A stretch of DNA of 64,000 bases from Cyclina sinensis (taxonomy: Eukaryota; Mollusca; Bivalvia; Venerida; Veneridae): NCBI GenBank assembly GCA_012932295.1, contig JAAONU010000001.1:4549104-4613103 (forward strand). Direction: 5' to 3'. Below are positions 1 through 10,119 of this stretch, piece after piece. Every line of letters begins with the position of its first letter. Position 1 is the stretch's first letter. The notes beneath the pieces are model-generated. The model was not told where the DNA came from. It saw only the letters and a list, made by a program, of their open reading frames with translations, and searched no databases. The translations under genes and the position numbers were made by a program.

Positions 1-1100
1 CACATAAAGAGACCTTGATTTATGTTGAAACACTTAATATCCCCATTAATTCCCGCCAAATGGGCACTTTTATCTTTGTCTTATAGCCCGCCTTGTGTTC
101 CAGGTCGCCCTATACTAAGTAGACTTAGTATAACAATGTAGTGTTTGAAATAACATAATATTTTGACCCTTAAAGACAGCCTGTTCGAAAAATATTGAAA
201 GTCAACAATTATTTTATCATAAATTGTTTGAATATCTCCTGGCAAGCGAAATTTGACCGTGCTTGGCTGAAAAATCTAAGAGAACATTTGCACATTTCAA
301 AATATCTTGCAAACAGTTTTGGCGCCATACCCCTCGTCCTGTTAATTACGTTAATTAATATGATTTTGGCCAGAAAACCCTGATAAGATAATGTATAACA
401 GTGCTCTATAGACATAAGAATAGTTAAGAATCAAAACAGTGCCGACTTTCATTTAAAAATATGCCAAAAATAACGAAAGAAGTCAGATTTTTTAACAAGA
501 CTATTTAAGAAATATTTGACCTCCATTGTTGTTTGGATACAAATTATGTCTATTCAACGACCGAATTAGAGCCGTTTTCCATGGTGTTTATCGCTTTTTA
601 ACCCTTTAAATGCTGCATACGCATCTTCTCACTAAATGCCATACATATATGGTACAGAAAATGTCCATATTAAGTCTCCTGAGAAAATAATTTTGCAAAA
701 ATTTCCACTTCTACCTCTCAGTAAAATCTACACAAAATGGCGACTCAATTCGAATTTTGTGTTTTGTTGACAAAATGTAATCGCTTTGTGTAGTTACAAG
801 AAATTGAATTTAAGTATAATTTTCCGTTGAAACTTTAGAGGAATGATTGAAATAATGGTTCAGAACAAAAAATAGACACTAGAAACACATATTTTTAAAT
901 ACGCAGCTTGTAAACTTAGAAATTGAAGTTTTCACACAGTAAATTTTCAAGTTTATCATTAAAATTTGCATTAATGAATGATTGTCAGTGATATTTGTGC
1001 ACTTGGACATAAATTTCAATGTTTCCTCTAAAAGATTGATCAATTAAATATCGGTGACCTGCTTCCATTTGACTTCTATAAAGGGATGAATTTAGGTTAA
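1..1100. other. Non-coding flank upstream of histone H1
   Basis: AT-rich sequence with no open frame that looks like protein and no recognisable repeat or RNA gene. The only short frames (around 195-415, on both strands) have no family resemblance and no coding-like composition. The sequence may hold distal regulatory elements of the H1 gene, but I see nothing specific. Confidence 0.5.
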
Positions 1101-1101
1101 C

Positions 1102-1108
1102 AAACACA
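1102..1108 (+). promoter_or_regulatory. H1 box (AAACACA)
   Basis: The heptamer AAACACA is the conserved element of animal histone H1 promoters, usually about 100 bp before the cap site. Here it lies 84 bp before the TATA box and 191 bp before the start codon, which is the expected spacing. The motif is read directly; its role is inferred from the H1 family. Confidence 0.75.
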
Positions 1109-1185
1109 ATATACCAATTTATAAGGAAATAGAAGTAAATCGCTCGCGCACCTGTCAGTGCTCTCTATCAGGTCCGCGCGGTATC

Positions 1186-1193
1186 TATAAATA
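1186..1193 (+). promoter_or_regulatory. TATA box of histone H1
   Basis: TATAAATA lies 107 bp before the H1 start codon, placing the likely cap site near 1215-1225. A short GC-rich stretch (1142-1183) precedes it, standing out from the AT-rich surroundings. An ATTGG (inverted CCAAT) sits just downstream at 1198-1202, an unusual position for a CCAAT element, so I do not count it as functional. Confidence 0.7.
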
Positions 1194-1292
1194 GCTGATT
1201 GGCTGTAAATTGTAAACATTTCTCTGCGTTACTCGTTTAGCGTAACTTAACACAATCTGTTCAGAGGTAATTTCTTGGACTACGCAGTCATC

Positions 1293-1841
1293 ATGAGCGC
1301 AACTCCAGCGAAAGCTAAGAAGGCGGCTAAGCCAAAGAAGCCAGCCACACATCCGAAATACAGCGACATGATCGTGAAAGCTATCACAGCGCTGAAGGAA
1401 CGGGGCGGTTCTTCTAGACAGGCGATCCTTAAGCACATCATGGCGAACTTCAATGTCGGCAAAGACGCTAATGCTGTCAACTCAAGACTGAAGCTTGCAC
1501 TGAGGAAAGGCGTCGCAAAGGGAACACTGAAACAGTCCAAGGGCACCGGCGCTTCTGGTTCATTCCGCGTGGGCGAGAAGGCTGCAAAACCAAAGAAGGC
1601 AGTTAAGCCAAAGGTAAAGAAGGCTAAGAAACCAAAGGCAAAGAAACCAGCTGCTGAGGGCGGCGCAGCAGCAAAACCGAAAAAAGTGAAGAAGGCTAAG
1701 AAACCAGCTAAACCAAAGGCAAAATCTCCGAAGAAAGCGAAGGTTGCAAAACCGAAGAAGGTGAAAACTCCGAAGAAGGCTGCTAAACCTAAGGCGAAGA
1801 AATCTCCAAAGAAGGCAAAGAAAGCTGCAGCAAAGAAGTGA
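1293..1841 (+). CDS. Histone H1 (linker histone)
   Basis: Intronless gene for a 182-residue linker histone, which binds DNA at the nucleosome entry/exit site and compacts chromatin in the nucleus. The layout is classical: a short Lys/Ala/Pro-rich N-terminal tail (1-18), a winged-helix globular H15 domain (about 19-95, with HPKYSDMI, KERGGSSRQAI and GTGASGSFRVG), and a long Lys/Ala/Pro C-terminal tail (96-182). The tail carries CDK-type sites SPKK at 145-148 and 171-174 and TPKK at 159-162. The globular domain resembles bivalve H1 proteins. I start at the ATG at 1293; an in-frame extension upstream has no ATG. H1 box and TATA box precede it. No core histone gene is visible nearby, so this is a solitary copy. 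I do not see a histone stem-loop after the stop, but there is a polyadenylation signal at 2344-2349, so it may be a polyadenylated, replication-independent type. Confidence 0.97.
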   Translation: MSATPAKAKKAAKPKKPATHPKYSDMIVKAITALKERGGSSRQAILKHIMANFNVGKDANAVNSRLKLALRKGVAKGTLKQSKGTGASGSFRVGEKAAKPKKAVKPKVKKAKKPKAKKPAAEGGAAAKPKKVKKAKKPAKPKAKSPKKAKVAKPKKVKTPKKAAKPKAKKSPKKAKKAAAKK

Positions 1842-2343
1842 ACGTGTTTTACTGCTGGACAGTGACTTGTACATTATTTGTAAATCTGACGGTGTAAATA
1901 GTTGTAAATTACTCACAAGTTCATCCAGGACATTTTCGTCATTCATTCGCGAACTCTCAGAAAGGCAGCTTTTACATTAACTGTGTAGAATGGATTAAGA
2001 CAGTGCTCAGAAGTAAAGGAGACGGACAGAAAAATCGGGAATCCATCAACCAAAGTTTGTGCACAAAACATTTGCTTCATGGATTAACGACGTGTTTAGA
2101 GACGTGACAGTAACTGTTTTAATCCTGCATTTCTACTTCATCAATGTTTCTCATTTCATTTTCATTTGTAATTTTATATTTATTACATAGCCATTTTCAT
2201 ACTTTTCATTTACAATTTGTGAAATGACGTCATTGACATTTTTTCACTCTATGAGTGTTGTTTGTTGTGCTAATGAGTAAATTAGAATGAAACCATGATA
2301 TTTGGTAGCATTGATTCCTTCTAATTTATGTTGTTAGGATATG

Positions 2344-2349
2344 AATAAA
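2344..2349 (+). terminator. Polyadenylation signal of the H1 transcript
   Basis: AATAAA, 503 bp after the H1 stop codon. I read through 1842-2344 looking for the GGCTCTTTTCAGAGCC-type stem-loop and found none, which makes this the best candidate 3'-end signal. No cleavage site can be seen from sequence alone. Confidence 0.5.
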
Positions 2350-2424
2350 GATATAGAAAACTGTGAAGTGTTGCTTGATATTGTTAACATTAATTTGAAC
2401 ATCTTGAACGTTTGAAGATTGGAG

Positions 2425-2484
2425 AATCTACATGACCAAGAGTTAATGTTTTTTTTTTTTTACGAATGCTTGGTCATGCAGATT
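2425..2484. repeat. Short hairpin, 16-bp arms
   Basis: Arms AATCTACATGACCAAG (2425-2440) and CTTGGTCATGCAGATT (2469-2484) are complementary with one mismatch, around a 28-nt T-rich loop. It could be the remnant of a small inverted-repeat element. It lies about 75 bp beyond the H1 polyadenylation signal. Confidence 0.5.
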
Positions 2485-3174
2485 TTAATCTGAAATCGTT
2501 AGCATGACTCTGCCCCAACCCTGGCAATTTTTCACGACCCTCCCGAAGAAGGATAGTAATAATGTGATATCATGTGATCCAGTTAGTTTGACGATTTAGA
2601 AAAGGTGCAGATCGTTATAATGAAATAACTGACCGCTATCATTAAGTGGCGAAAAGAGAAAGTTACTGACTCAAAGCGGCTGAGACCACCTCTGGTCGAC
2701 ATAAAAAAATACGTTAACCCAATGTCACCCTAACAGGAGGCTCATGAGTTCGAACCCACTCTCAACGACTCAAGTTGAGAAATATGGCAATTTCTAGCGG
2801 AGAAAAGAAAATTGAAATACATGACTGGTTAGAGGAAATATTTGATTGATTGATATTTATTTAGGTTAAAACACACACATACATATTCACAATTATTATA
2901 GAAGAAATAAGTTTGAAGTAAAAATGCTCTGCATGTGTAAACCTTCAGGCCCGTACCTGACTAGATAAAAGAGTTTGCCCATCTAGTTGGAAAGTATGGG
3001 GGGCATACTTTCCCGTTGGCTCAGTTACCGTACAACATTGAAAACAAACTTCTGTTTTGTCCTTGTCTTTAAGTAAGGGGAACTTACATCACTGAAATTG
3101 CCATACTGAAGTTGTAAGATTACCCTCCCTTGTTAAATATGAAGAAAGATACTCATTGAGCAGTTGGGAATAGC

Positions 3175-3400
3175 AGTGATCGAAGGGTAGAAAGCCGGGG
3201 TCCAAATCTGGAAGTCGCTTGCTCGAATCTCACCAGGGTCGAAAGACTATAGTGACTTCCACATTCCACACCTTCGGTGCGAGTTCAGGTTTCCTGCACT
3301 GGAAACAGTCATCAGCTGCATTGATAGATATATTTCTAGTTCTACATTTCACCCTGTTTGTACAATAAACATGTACAATTGCATTGACATACGTAACTTT
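3175..3400 (+). repeat. Old tRNA-derived SINE, family 2, copy 1
   Basis: A tRNA-like head with a B-box relic (GCTCGAATCTC near 3220) is followed by the body GTGACTTCCACATTCCACAC. The same body follows a tRNA-like head on the minus strand near 21000-21150, which is why I treat these as copies of one family. It also shares the TTCACATTCC-type block with the younger SINEs at 8468, 13659 and 35345. Boundaries are approximate and no target duplication is evident. Confidence 0.5.
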
Positions 3401-4515
3401 CCCCAGCCGATTTGAAATAAAAAGGTTTAACTTAAAGGGTCTCGATACGGCTGGTTTACCATAACTTGTTTACACATTATTTAATTATGTATCATCGCAT
3501 TAAAGTTATTCCACTTTCGACCTGAAATTTCCTCATTGAAATAATCTGAGTAAATAAACCAGTAAGTTCGTCACAATCATTGCGTTAACCAAAGTGCTTA
3601 AACAAACACTGGTTTCTAACGGATGTGAAGTAACGTTTTATTTTATTTTATTTTTGAAAAATGTTTTATGCAGATACGAATCAAAAGTTCAAAATACCAG
3701 CTATTCAAACTTATTAAATGTACCAGTACTATTTTCTGAACATAAAACAAGAAACCAGGAATGTCTTTTCTGCTATGATGCTTTCTGTATCATGTACCGC
3801 GAAAAACTTCGGGGGTGGGGGAGGGGTATTCATTTTGAAAAAGGTTCCAAAGATAACAGTTGTTCACTGAAGTAGAAAAATATCAAATACTGCCGTTCAA
3901 CATTCAAACTTCAATCCCCACATACCCCTTTACTATTCTAACGGATTCTCAGAACACACTACAACATACTGTTTGAAACGGTTATCTTTTAACTAAGGGG
4001 AGCTTACTTAGTTTTATAGAAAAATTAAATTACCACGATTCGTCTCCCTTAGTACAAAAAAGATCAACTTGATAAACTAATTGTAAATATTTAACACGAG
4101 TGTTCCTTTATAAGATATTTGTTCAACAAAACAAATTTCTTAGAATTAGCGGAAGTACTTTTTTGAAGGTTAGGAATGATAATATTTCAATCGATGTGTA
4201 GGATTTAAAGATTTATTTTCATCTGAGAAAAGCGAATTAGAAAATAAATTCTTTATTTATGTAACTGTTGTTTTTTCCTTGAATACATCAGTGCTACCTG
4301 ATTACCCTGCAATGATATAATGCATAGAATATGTCGTAAAAGCAATTTAATGTATAATTCTGTATAAATATCGAATCTATTAAAATCTGATGAAACTATT
4401 CATTCTCAGTTATGCAATTATGATGTCAAGGTGAAAACAAGTCGAAGAAAACAGAACTACGAAATAATGCGTATAGCCTGGCTTGAACTAGCTACATGAA
4501 CAGAATAAACTGAAT

Positions 4516-4616
4516 TTTACCATAGTGAACGGTATTTTTTCTTCTTCTTCTTCTTCCTCTTTCTCTCTGTCTCTCTCTTTCTGTGTTTGTCTGTCTGTCC
4601 GTCTGTCTCTCTCTTC
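4516..4616 (+). repeat. Pyrimidine-rich microsatellite (CTT/TCTG/CT)
   Basis: Runs of CTT, then TCTG, then TC. A near-identical TCTG/TC tract lies at 11483-11518. It marks the left boundary of the tandem duplication: unit A starts here at about 4581 and unit B at about 11483. Confidence 0.85.
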
Positions 4617-4665
4617 TTCGAGTGTGTATTTAGATATTACATGATTACGCACGCTACAGATGAAG

Positions 4666-4673
4666 TGACGTCA
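4666..4673. promoter_or_regulatory. Palindromic CRE motif TGACGTCA (unit A)
   Basis: A perfect 8-bp cAMP-response-element palindrome, also present in unit B at 11621-11628. There is no gene start nearby, so function is unproven. Confidence 0.3.
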
Positions 4674-4775
4674 CTACTTTACACTGCGGTATAACGTTCT
4701 ATACGTCTGTTCGGCACATTCGTACACACGCATAAATTGCATGTTTTCAAAAATTATGCTGTAAGTATAACTGAA

Positions 4776-4781
4776 CATACG
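4776..4781. repeat. Target-site duplication CATACG (left)
   Basis: CATACG flanks the foldback element on both sides (4776-4781 and 6545-6550). The empty site, with a single CATACG in AACTGAACATACGGCAACAG, is preserved in unit B near 11730. Confidence 0.9.
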
Positions 4782-6544
4782 TATGGTGGCTGATTTGTGC
4801 CATTCGTGTTTTCGCCCCGCGACCCCGCCAAGCGAAAAGTCGAGATTTAACAAGTTAAAATGGCGGGGGCGCGGAGCGAAAACACGCTAATTAGCGGGGG
4901 CGCGGGGCGAAAAGTCGAAATTTAATTGTAAATCCGCGGGGCCGCGAAGCGAAATATTTATTGTTATAGGGCGCTAATTAGCGTGCTGTTGTTCGCGCCC
5001 CCGCCAAATTATTCTTTAAAAACTCGACTTTTCGCTCCGCGCCCCCGCTAATTAGCGTGTTTTCGCTCCGCGCCCCCGCCGTTTTACTTCTTAAATCTCG
5101 CTCCGCGACCCCGCGGGGCGAAGTTTAATTTCTTAAATCTCGCTCCGCGACCCCGCGGGGCGAAGTTTTATTTCTTAAATTTCGCTCCGCGCCCCCGCTA
5201 ATTAGCGTGTTTTCGCCCCGCGCCCCCGCCGTTTTATTTCTTAAATCTCGCTCCGCGACCCCGCGGGGCGAAGTTTTATTTCTTAATTCTCGCTCCGCGA
5301 CCCCGCGGGGCGAAGTTTTATTTCTTAAATCTCGCTCGGCTAATTAGCGTGTTTTCGCCCCGCGCCCCCGCCGTTTTATTTCTGTAACCTCGCTCCGCGA
5401 CCCCGCGGGGCGAAGTTTAATTTCTTAAAACTCGCTCCGCGACCCAGCAGAGCGAAGTTTTATTTCTTAAATCTCGCCCCGCGCCCCCGCTAATTAGCGT
5501 GTTGTTCTAAACATTGCCATGGATATAATCATATACTAAGTGAAATTATATATATGTACAAAATTATGCAAATAGAACAATTTCAAACATCAAAGAATAT
5601 GTTAAATATGTACTGCAAATATTTGTGCATATTATATGTAATCATTAAAATATATGAATTCATTTCTTATTGTAAAATTTGACTTAAACTTTATAGAAAA
5701 TAAATTTCTAATTACATCCCTTTATTTACATGAAATGTAAAATTCGGTAATATCTTTATAAATAATGCTTTTTGGAACCTACAATATTTATAAATCTTAA
5801 TTTGAGCATCATATTTATGATTTAAAACCGTAAAAAAATTTGTTAAAGGATCTTTAAAGCTATAATTGTTAAAATTAGTTCTCACTTGGCTAAAAATTCC
5901 TCATAATTGAGGAGATTATAGGTTTATATGATTTAATTATTTTGAAATAAGACAATCTTATTAACTGAAACTGAAAACTTGTTATTTAAAATATGTAAAT
6001 TCACTAAAAAACAAACTGCACATGCCCTACAAAAACCGGAAGACGAAAATTAAGAAAAAAACTTCGCGCCGCGGGGTCGCGGGACGAGATTTAAGAAATA
6101 AAACGGCGCGGGCGCGGGACGAAAACACGCTAATTAGCGGGGGCGCCGAGCGAGATTTAAGAAATAAAACGGCGGGGACGCGGAGCGAAAACACGCTAAT
6201 TAGCGGGGGCGCGGGGCGAAAACACGAGATTTTAACTATAAAAACGGCGGGGCGCGGAGCGAAAACACGCTAATAAGCGGGGGCGCGGAGCGAAAAGTCG
6301 AGGTTTTTAAGAATAATTTGGCGGGGGCGCGGACAACAGCACGCTAATTAGCGCCCTATAACAATAAATATTTCGCTTCGCGGCCCCGCGGATTTACAAT
6401 TAAATTTCGACTTTTCGCCCCGCGCCCCCGCTAATTAGCGTGTTTTCGCTCCGCGCCCCCGCCATTTTAACTTGTTAATTCTCGACTTTTCGCTTGGCGG
6501 GGTCGCGGGGCGAAAACGCGAAATGGCACAAATCAGCCACCATA
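4782..6544. mobile_element. Foldback-type DNA transposon 1 (GC-rich arms)
   Basis: A non-autonomous element of 1763 bp with termini TATGGTGGCTGATTTGTGCC and its complement. The terminal inverted repeats are nearly identical for about 270 bp (4782-5060 against 6270-6544). Inside them lie arrays of a GC-rich, CpG-dense repeat of about 45 bp (CTCGCTCCGCGACCCCGC plus an AT-rich spacer), long on the left (5060-5500) and short on the right (6060-6270). The palindrome CGCTAATTAGCG recurs about ten times. The centre (5511-6030) is AT-rich with no gene. There is no transposase; the 83-codon frame at 6022 is array translation. The 6-bp target duplication and the empty site in unit B prove insertion after the duplication, or loss from one copy. 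Confidence 0.93.
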
Positions 6545-8050
6545 CATACGGCAACAGAAAAAAAATAAAATCAACTAAGAAGCTAAGTTATTAAACTTTT
6601 TTCGTTACACTTTTCCCAAGCTGACTCTAGCAGGGGAAAGAACATCGCGGATACACACTAGCACTATGCTGTAAGCATTTTTTCCCTTTACATGTAAACA
6701 TATCTATAGACTGAATGGTGTCGAGCGAATCTTTTGGGACTACCAATAGCAAATTCTATTATGTTTGTAAACGACCACTCACAGAAAAAAATGTTTAATT
6801 TTGTTGGTTATCTTTGACATGCTAAATTTATCCTTGGCATTTGTGTTGAAAATGCTAAAAAGTCCATTAGACAAACCTGAATTACTTCTGTTAACGTCAT
6901 AAATCCATCATCTAATTATACGTTCCATTTTTTACTATGTGGTAAATTGAATGAAAAATTGCATGACATATGATGCACAGTTATTTGTCTTCTAATGTGT
7001 ACATCTTGTTTCCATGACGCTAATTGCTTTAATTTCCTGATCATATTTCTTTAACGTTTGCAAAGAGATATAGCAGAGTTCAACATCAGTTGCCCTATAT
7101 GCACGAAGATTGTTTTATATCTGACTGAAACAGCTAATAAAGAATGACAGAATAAAAGCAGATTATATTTATTTGAATCCCCGTCGTCGTCTTCCTTAAC
7201 TGGCTGTAACTTGTTGATATTATAATTGTATTATGACTATACCAAAAAGAACTGGACATATTTTTCCTTACAGACATGTTACATAATGTCTGCGTTAGCG
7301 GACAAAATGTTGTTACATTAACGAACAAATAACCAAATCACGACATCAGAAAGATTCCAGGCTACGTATAAACTTGTTTCGCCTTGGGAAATTGCAGTCT
7401 TTCTAACACCAGCTTGACTGAGAAGAGACAATTTTGTTAGATATCTTAACCATAAAACTCTAAAGCTTGAACGTTACTGAAGACCATTTAAAAAGTATTG
7501 ACTTTGGAATTATAATGTTTCTTATCTAAACCTTTGGTCAGTTACACAGTTACCACTAGACCTCCTATATGCGACGTCTTTATTTAAGATTTAAGACAAT
7601 TTCTTAACGTTTAATCTATTTCAAAATGTTATTTGAGCGTCGACATTTGAAAAGAAAAAGCAACTTGTTTACTTTGAAATTTCTTTGCTTTTGCAATCAT
7701 TTTTTAAAGTCTGTGATAGAATAGAGATCAAATTCGGATGTCCTTTTTGTATGTTCTGTTGGCAAGACATATAACTACAGAATACCGTTTGGGCCATTGC
7801 TTAAAAGTGTGTTGCTCTGAAACGCGATACTCGACAGTACGATGATCGCGACAGTAGGATAACGATAACGCGACAGAACGATAACGTAAACACGATAGAG
7901 TGACGTGCTATCGAGTAAATCAAAACTCATTTTACATGAACCCAAGATCCGATTTTAATAAAACAAGTATTTCTTTGTAGGCTTAAACTCTCTCAAAATA
8001 AGTTTTAATTTACTCGTCCATACCTTACATGAAGTTCTTCTCCTTCTGAG

Positions 8051-8062
8051 CGCGCATGCGCA
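8051..8062. promoter_or_regulatory. NRF-1-type palindrome CGCGCATGCGCA (unit A)
   Basis: Matches the NRF-1 consensus YGCGCAYGCGCR exactly, 70 bp before a short ATG frame. A CRE-like TACGTCA follows at 8111-8117. The combination is typical of animal housekeeping promoters. It lies inside the inverted-repeat element, suggesting a captured promoter. Copy in unit B: 13240-13251. Confidence 0.5.
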
Positions 8063-8131
8063 CTGACAGCGCGACAAGTTGGTTCCAGGTCGTACCTTGC
8101 TACGTAAAAGTACGTCAGGCAAAACACAATA

Positions 8132-8158
8132 ATGGCGGTGCCCACAGGATTTGTTCAG
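8132..8158 (+). pseudogene. Possible captured first exon (nine codons), unit A
   Basis: ATG in the context AATAATGGCG opens a nine-codon frame, MAVPTGFVQ, which ends at CAG followed by GTATCG, an acceptable splice donor. It follows the NRF-1 and CRE-like motifs. I read it as a promoter plus first coding exon of an unidentified host gene captured by element 2. The frame is too short to name the source, and it may be chance. The same nine codons occur in unit B at 13321-13347. Confidence 0.3.
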
Positions 8159-8467
8159 GTATCGAATATTTCTTATTGAGCATGAACATTTTTGTAAGGT
8201 AGTTGAATTGGTAAGAGTTAGGCACAATATATGCCATTAAGAGTCGATTTTACTTTGTATAGCAACAGTTACCGAAATATTAACCAACAACCGGGCAAAA
8301 AAACATGTCCGAAATATGGCTACTTTGCACCGATATTTACCGCCTTGTTTGACTCAAATATGAACAGATTTTAAATAAGGTCTCCGCTGTATTTTAGGTA
8401 TATAGTAGCTTTGATTTCAACCAACAGTGCAAAATGTTCATTTCAAATAACAATTTTACTGATATTA

Positions 8468-9124
8468 GGGGGCACCGTGGTCCAGGGGTAGAGCCCAGGG
8501 CTCCTGATCCGGAGGTTGCGGGTTCGAATCCCGTCCGCGGTTCTCTCACGATCTTCACATTCCTGTACATCGTACTTTTCTGTATTGAATTCATACAGTA
8601 AAGTGGTTGGCAATGTATCCTTATTCGAAACTTAAATATATCATGTTTTTGTCTATAAAAGTTTGCTTTAAATGTGGTTCTACATTCTAATTATGGTTTT
8701 AATAATCAAAATATATGTAGATATACCCGCCAGTCGCCCTATTGGTATCTTTGCAATGGCGTTGGCTTTCTTCACAGGGTCACTCCAGCCCCTTTTACCA
8801 AGTTCCGTCAATACAATCGTAGGGTCAACACTGTTCACCCGAATCTATAAAATTACATTCTTAGTGTCTCAATTACAAAATGCACGGCTCTTGACATTTT
8901 CAATTTCAAATCATTGGCAAGTGATGAACTTTATCTTAAATAGCGAGAAATTGTGTTTTGCTTCTCTTTAGCAATCGGCAAATAATATACAGTAATAGTT
9001 AGTTCTATGTACTCTGCGCGATTACTGGTATGCAATCCAGGAAGCAGTCATCGAGCGTGATGATTATAAGTTGTAAGAACTTGTATCGCAATCGATGTAA
9101 AATAAATGAGTCTAAACTAAACTA
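8468..9124 (+). mobile_element. tRNA-derived SINE, unit A copy, interrupted
   Basis: The head resembles a tRNA, with an A-box-like GTGGTCCAGGGGTAGAG and B box GGTTCGAATCC (8521-8531). The body includes TCTCTCACGATCTTCACATT, and the tail ends TAAATGAGTCTAAACTAAAC. The SINE stops at 8567, resumes at 9008, and is split by a 440-bp segment from the DCXR-like gene. Flanking copies of TTACTGATA (8457-8465 and 9127-9135) are the SINE's own target duplication. The uninterrupted version is at 13659-13876. Confidence 0.85.
8568..9007 (-). pseudogene. DCXR: Extra DCXR exon-6 segment inserted in a SINE
   Basis: This 440-bp stretch is nearly identical to 10404-10844 (and 15157-15597), i.e. exon 6 (8727-8844, minus strand) plus parts of introns 5 and 6. 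The exon is intact: acceptor ATAG, 39 codons plus one base, donor GTATAT. TGTA occurs on both sides (8564-8567 and 9008-9011), as in a 4-bp target duplication. It lies downstream of exon 7 of unit A, in the same orientation as the gene, with no exon 5 or 7. It shares CATACAGTAAAG with unit A where unit B has CATACTGTAAAG, so unit A is the likelier donor. Confidence 0.88.
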
Positions 9125-9379
9125 ATTTACTGATACCGTGCATGTCGCAGTGGCCGCCGCTATTATTCATCTTTGCCTGACCTAATAACGAGAGTTTTTC
9201 ATTATCGTTATATTGTACTGTCGCGTTTTCGTTATCGTACTATCGTATTATTGTTATCGTACTGTCGCGTTATCGTACTATCGCGATTTCGTGTTTTCAT
9301 TATCGCCCTGTCGAGTATCGCGTTTCAAAGCAACAGACTCTTAGGCAATGGCCCTAACGGTTTTCCGTACGTTTACTGA

Positions 9380-10040
9380 TTCAACAAAGTGTTTTTCAAT
9401 TTTTTTAGTACTAATATGTGTCTGTTAGTTCTAACGTAGAAGAAAACGGTGTAAACATACGCTTAGAATGTCTTGTCTGTTTGTAGCACATGAACATACA
9501 CTCATCAAAGACTAATGAAATTTCAGAAGATATTTTTATAAGATAAGCAATGGGATATAGTTTTCATAATTTTTCAAGTTATACAGCTTGAAACACTTTG
9601 GTCAAACAAATATATCTGTGTTTCTTGACATACCTCTTACATGTTCATCTTGCTGAAGGCAAATACATGATTTGTTGAGAACTGTATAAAACGACGATCA
9701 GTAAAATATTGTTATACATTGAGTATTTATTGACTTTCAAGAGAATATAGGCCCACTGCAACAACTTAGACGGCCGCTAATGCATTTGTGTTATCACTGA
9801 GTAAGAACTGTAACATGTCTTCATCGCCCTGTTTGTGACTACATAGCACTTGACATAAAAACGACGTCTTCGAGACTCTCGGTCTAACAACATTTTTTAT
9901 TTTTACAAGGAAATGCAATCAATTTTACAATTATCAATTTAATATCGTGTATATCGATGGCCGTAAGCCTGTGGTGCCTTAAACCTTTGATTGTTATTGA
10001 AGATATTGTCAAAAAGACAAAACCGATAGCATACAACTTG
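9380..10040. other. Non-coding DNA between element 2 and DCXR exon 7 copy
   Basis: AT-rich sequence shared with unit B (14132-14800). No gene, RNA or repeat was recognised beyond the duplication itself. Confidence 0.5.
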
Positions 10041-10049
10041 ATTTAATAT

Positions 10050-10055
10050 TTTATT
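10050..10055 (-). terminator. Polyadenylation signal after DCXR exon 7, unit A
   Basis: AATAAA on the minus strand, 64 bases past the stop codon of the unit A terminal exon. The equivalent signal serves unit B. Confidence 0.5.
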
Positions 10056-10119
10056 ACAATTACACCAAAGTTTCTTTTTTTTACACAGTCATAACAAGAC
10101 ACTGGATTTCATACAAAGG

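Larger units (their letters stand above)
7784..9361. mobile_element. Long-inverted-repeat element 2, unit A copy
   Basis: The termini ACCGTTTGGGCCATTGC and GCAATGGCCCTAACGGT are inverted. Behind them are arms of about 140-170 bp (7784-7925 and 9190-9361) made of degenerate GCGACAGTACGATAAC-like units. No clear target duplication was found. The interior holds a promoter-like, CpG-containing stretch with a short exon-like frame (8132), and a SINE (8468-9124) that was itself interrupted by a DCXR exon-6 segment. It is present in both units, so it predates the tandem duplication. No transposase is visible. Confidence 0.8.

Noticed and set aside
1275..1292. Six-codon N-terminal extension of histone H1
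   Set aside because: It begins at TTG, not ATG; the next codon set starts with a proper ATG at 1293 that fits H1 N termini.
1280..1946. Minus-strand open frames opposite histone H1
   Set aside because: They are shadows of the Lys/Ala-rich coding strand with Leu/Phe/Ser-rich translations.
6022..6273. Arg/Lys/Gly-rich 83-codon frame
   Set aside because: Translation of the GC-rich array in the right arm of foldback element 1.
8468..8541. Functional tRNA gene
   Set aside because: The tRNA-like head lacks a proper anticodon stem-loop and acceptor pairing, and continues into a SINE body with target duplications.
8672..8971. A 99-codon plus-strand frame, repeated identically at 10509 and 15261
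   Set aside because: It is the antisense of DCXR exon 6 and its introns; the identity reflects recent duplication, not protein conservation.
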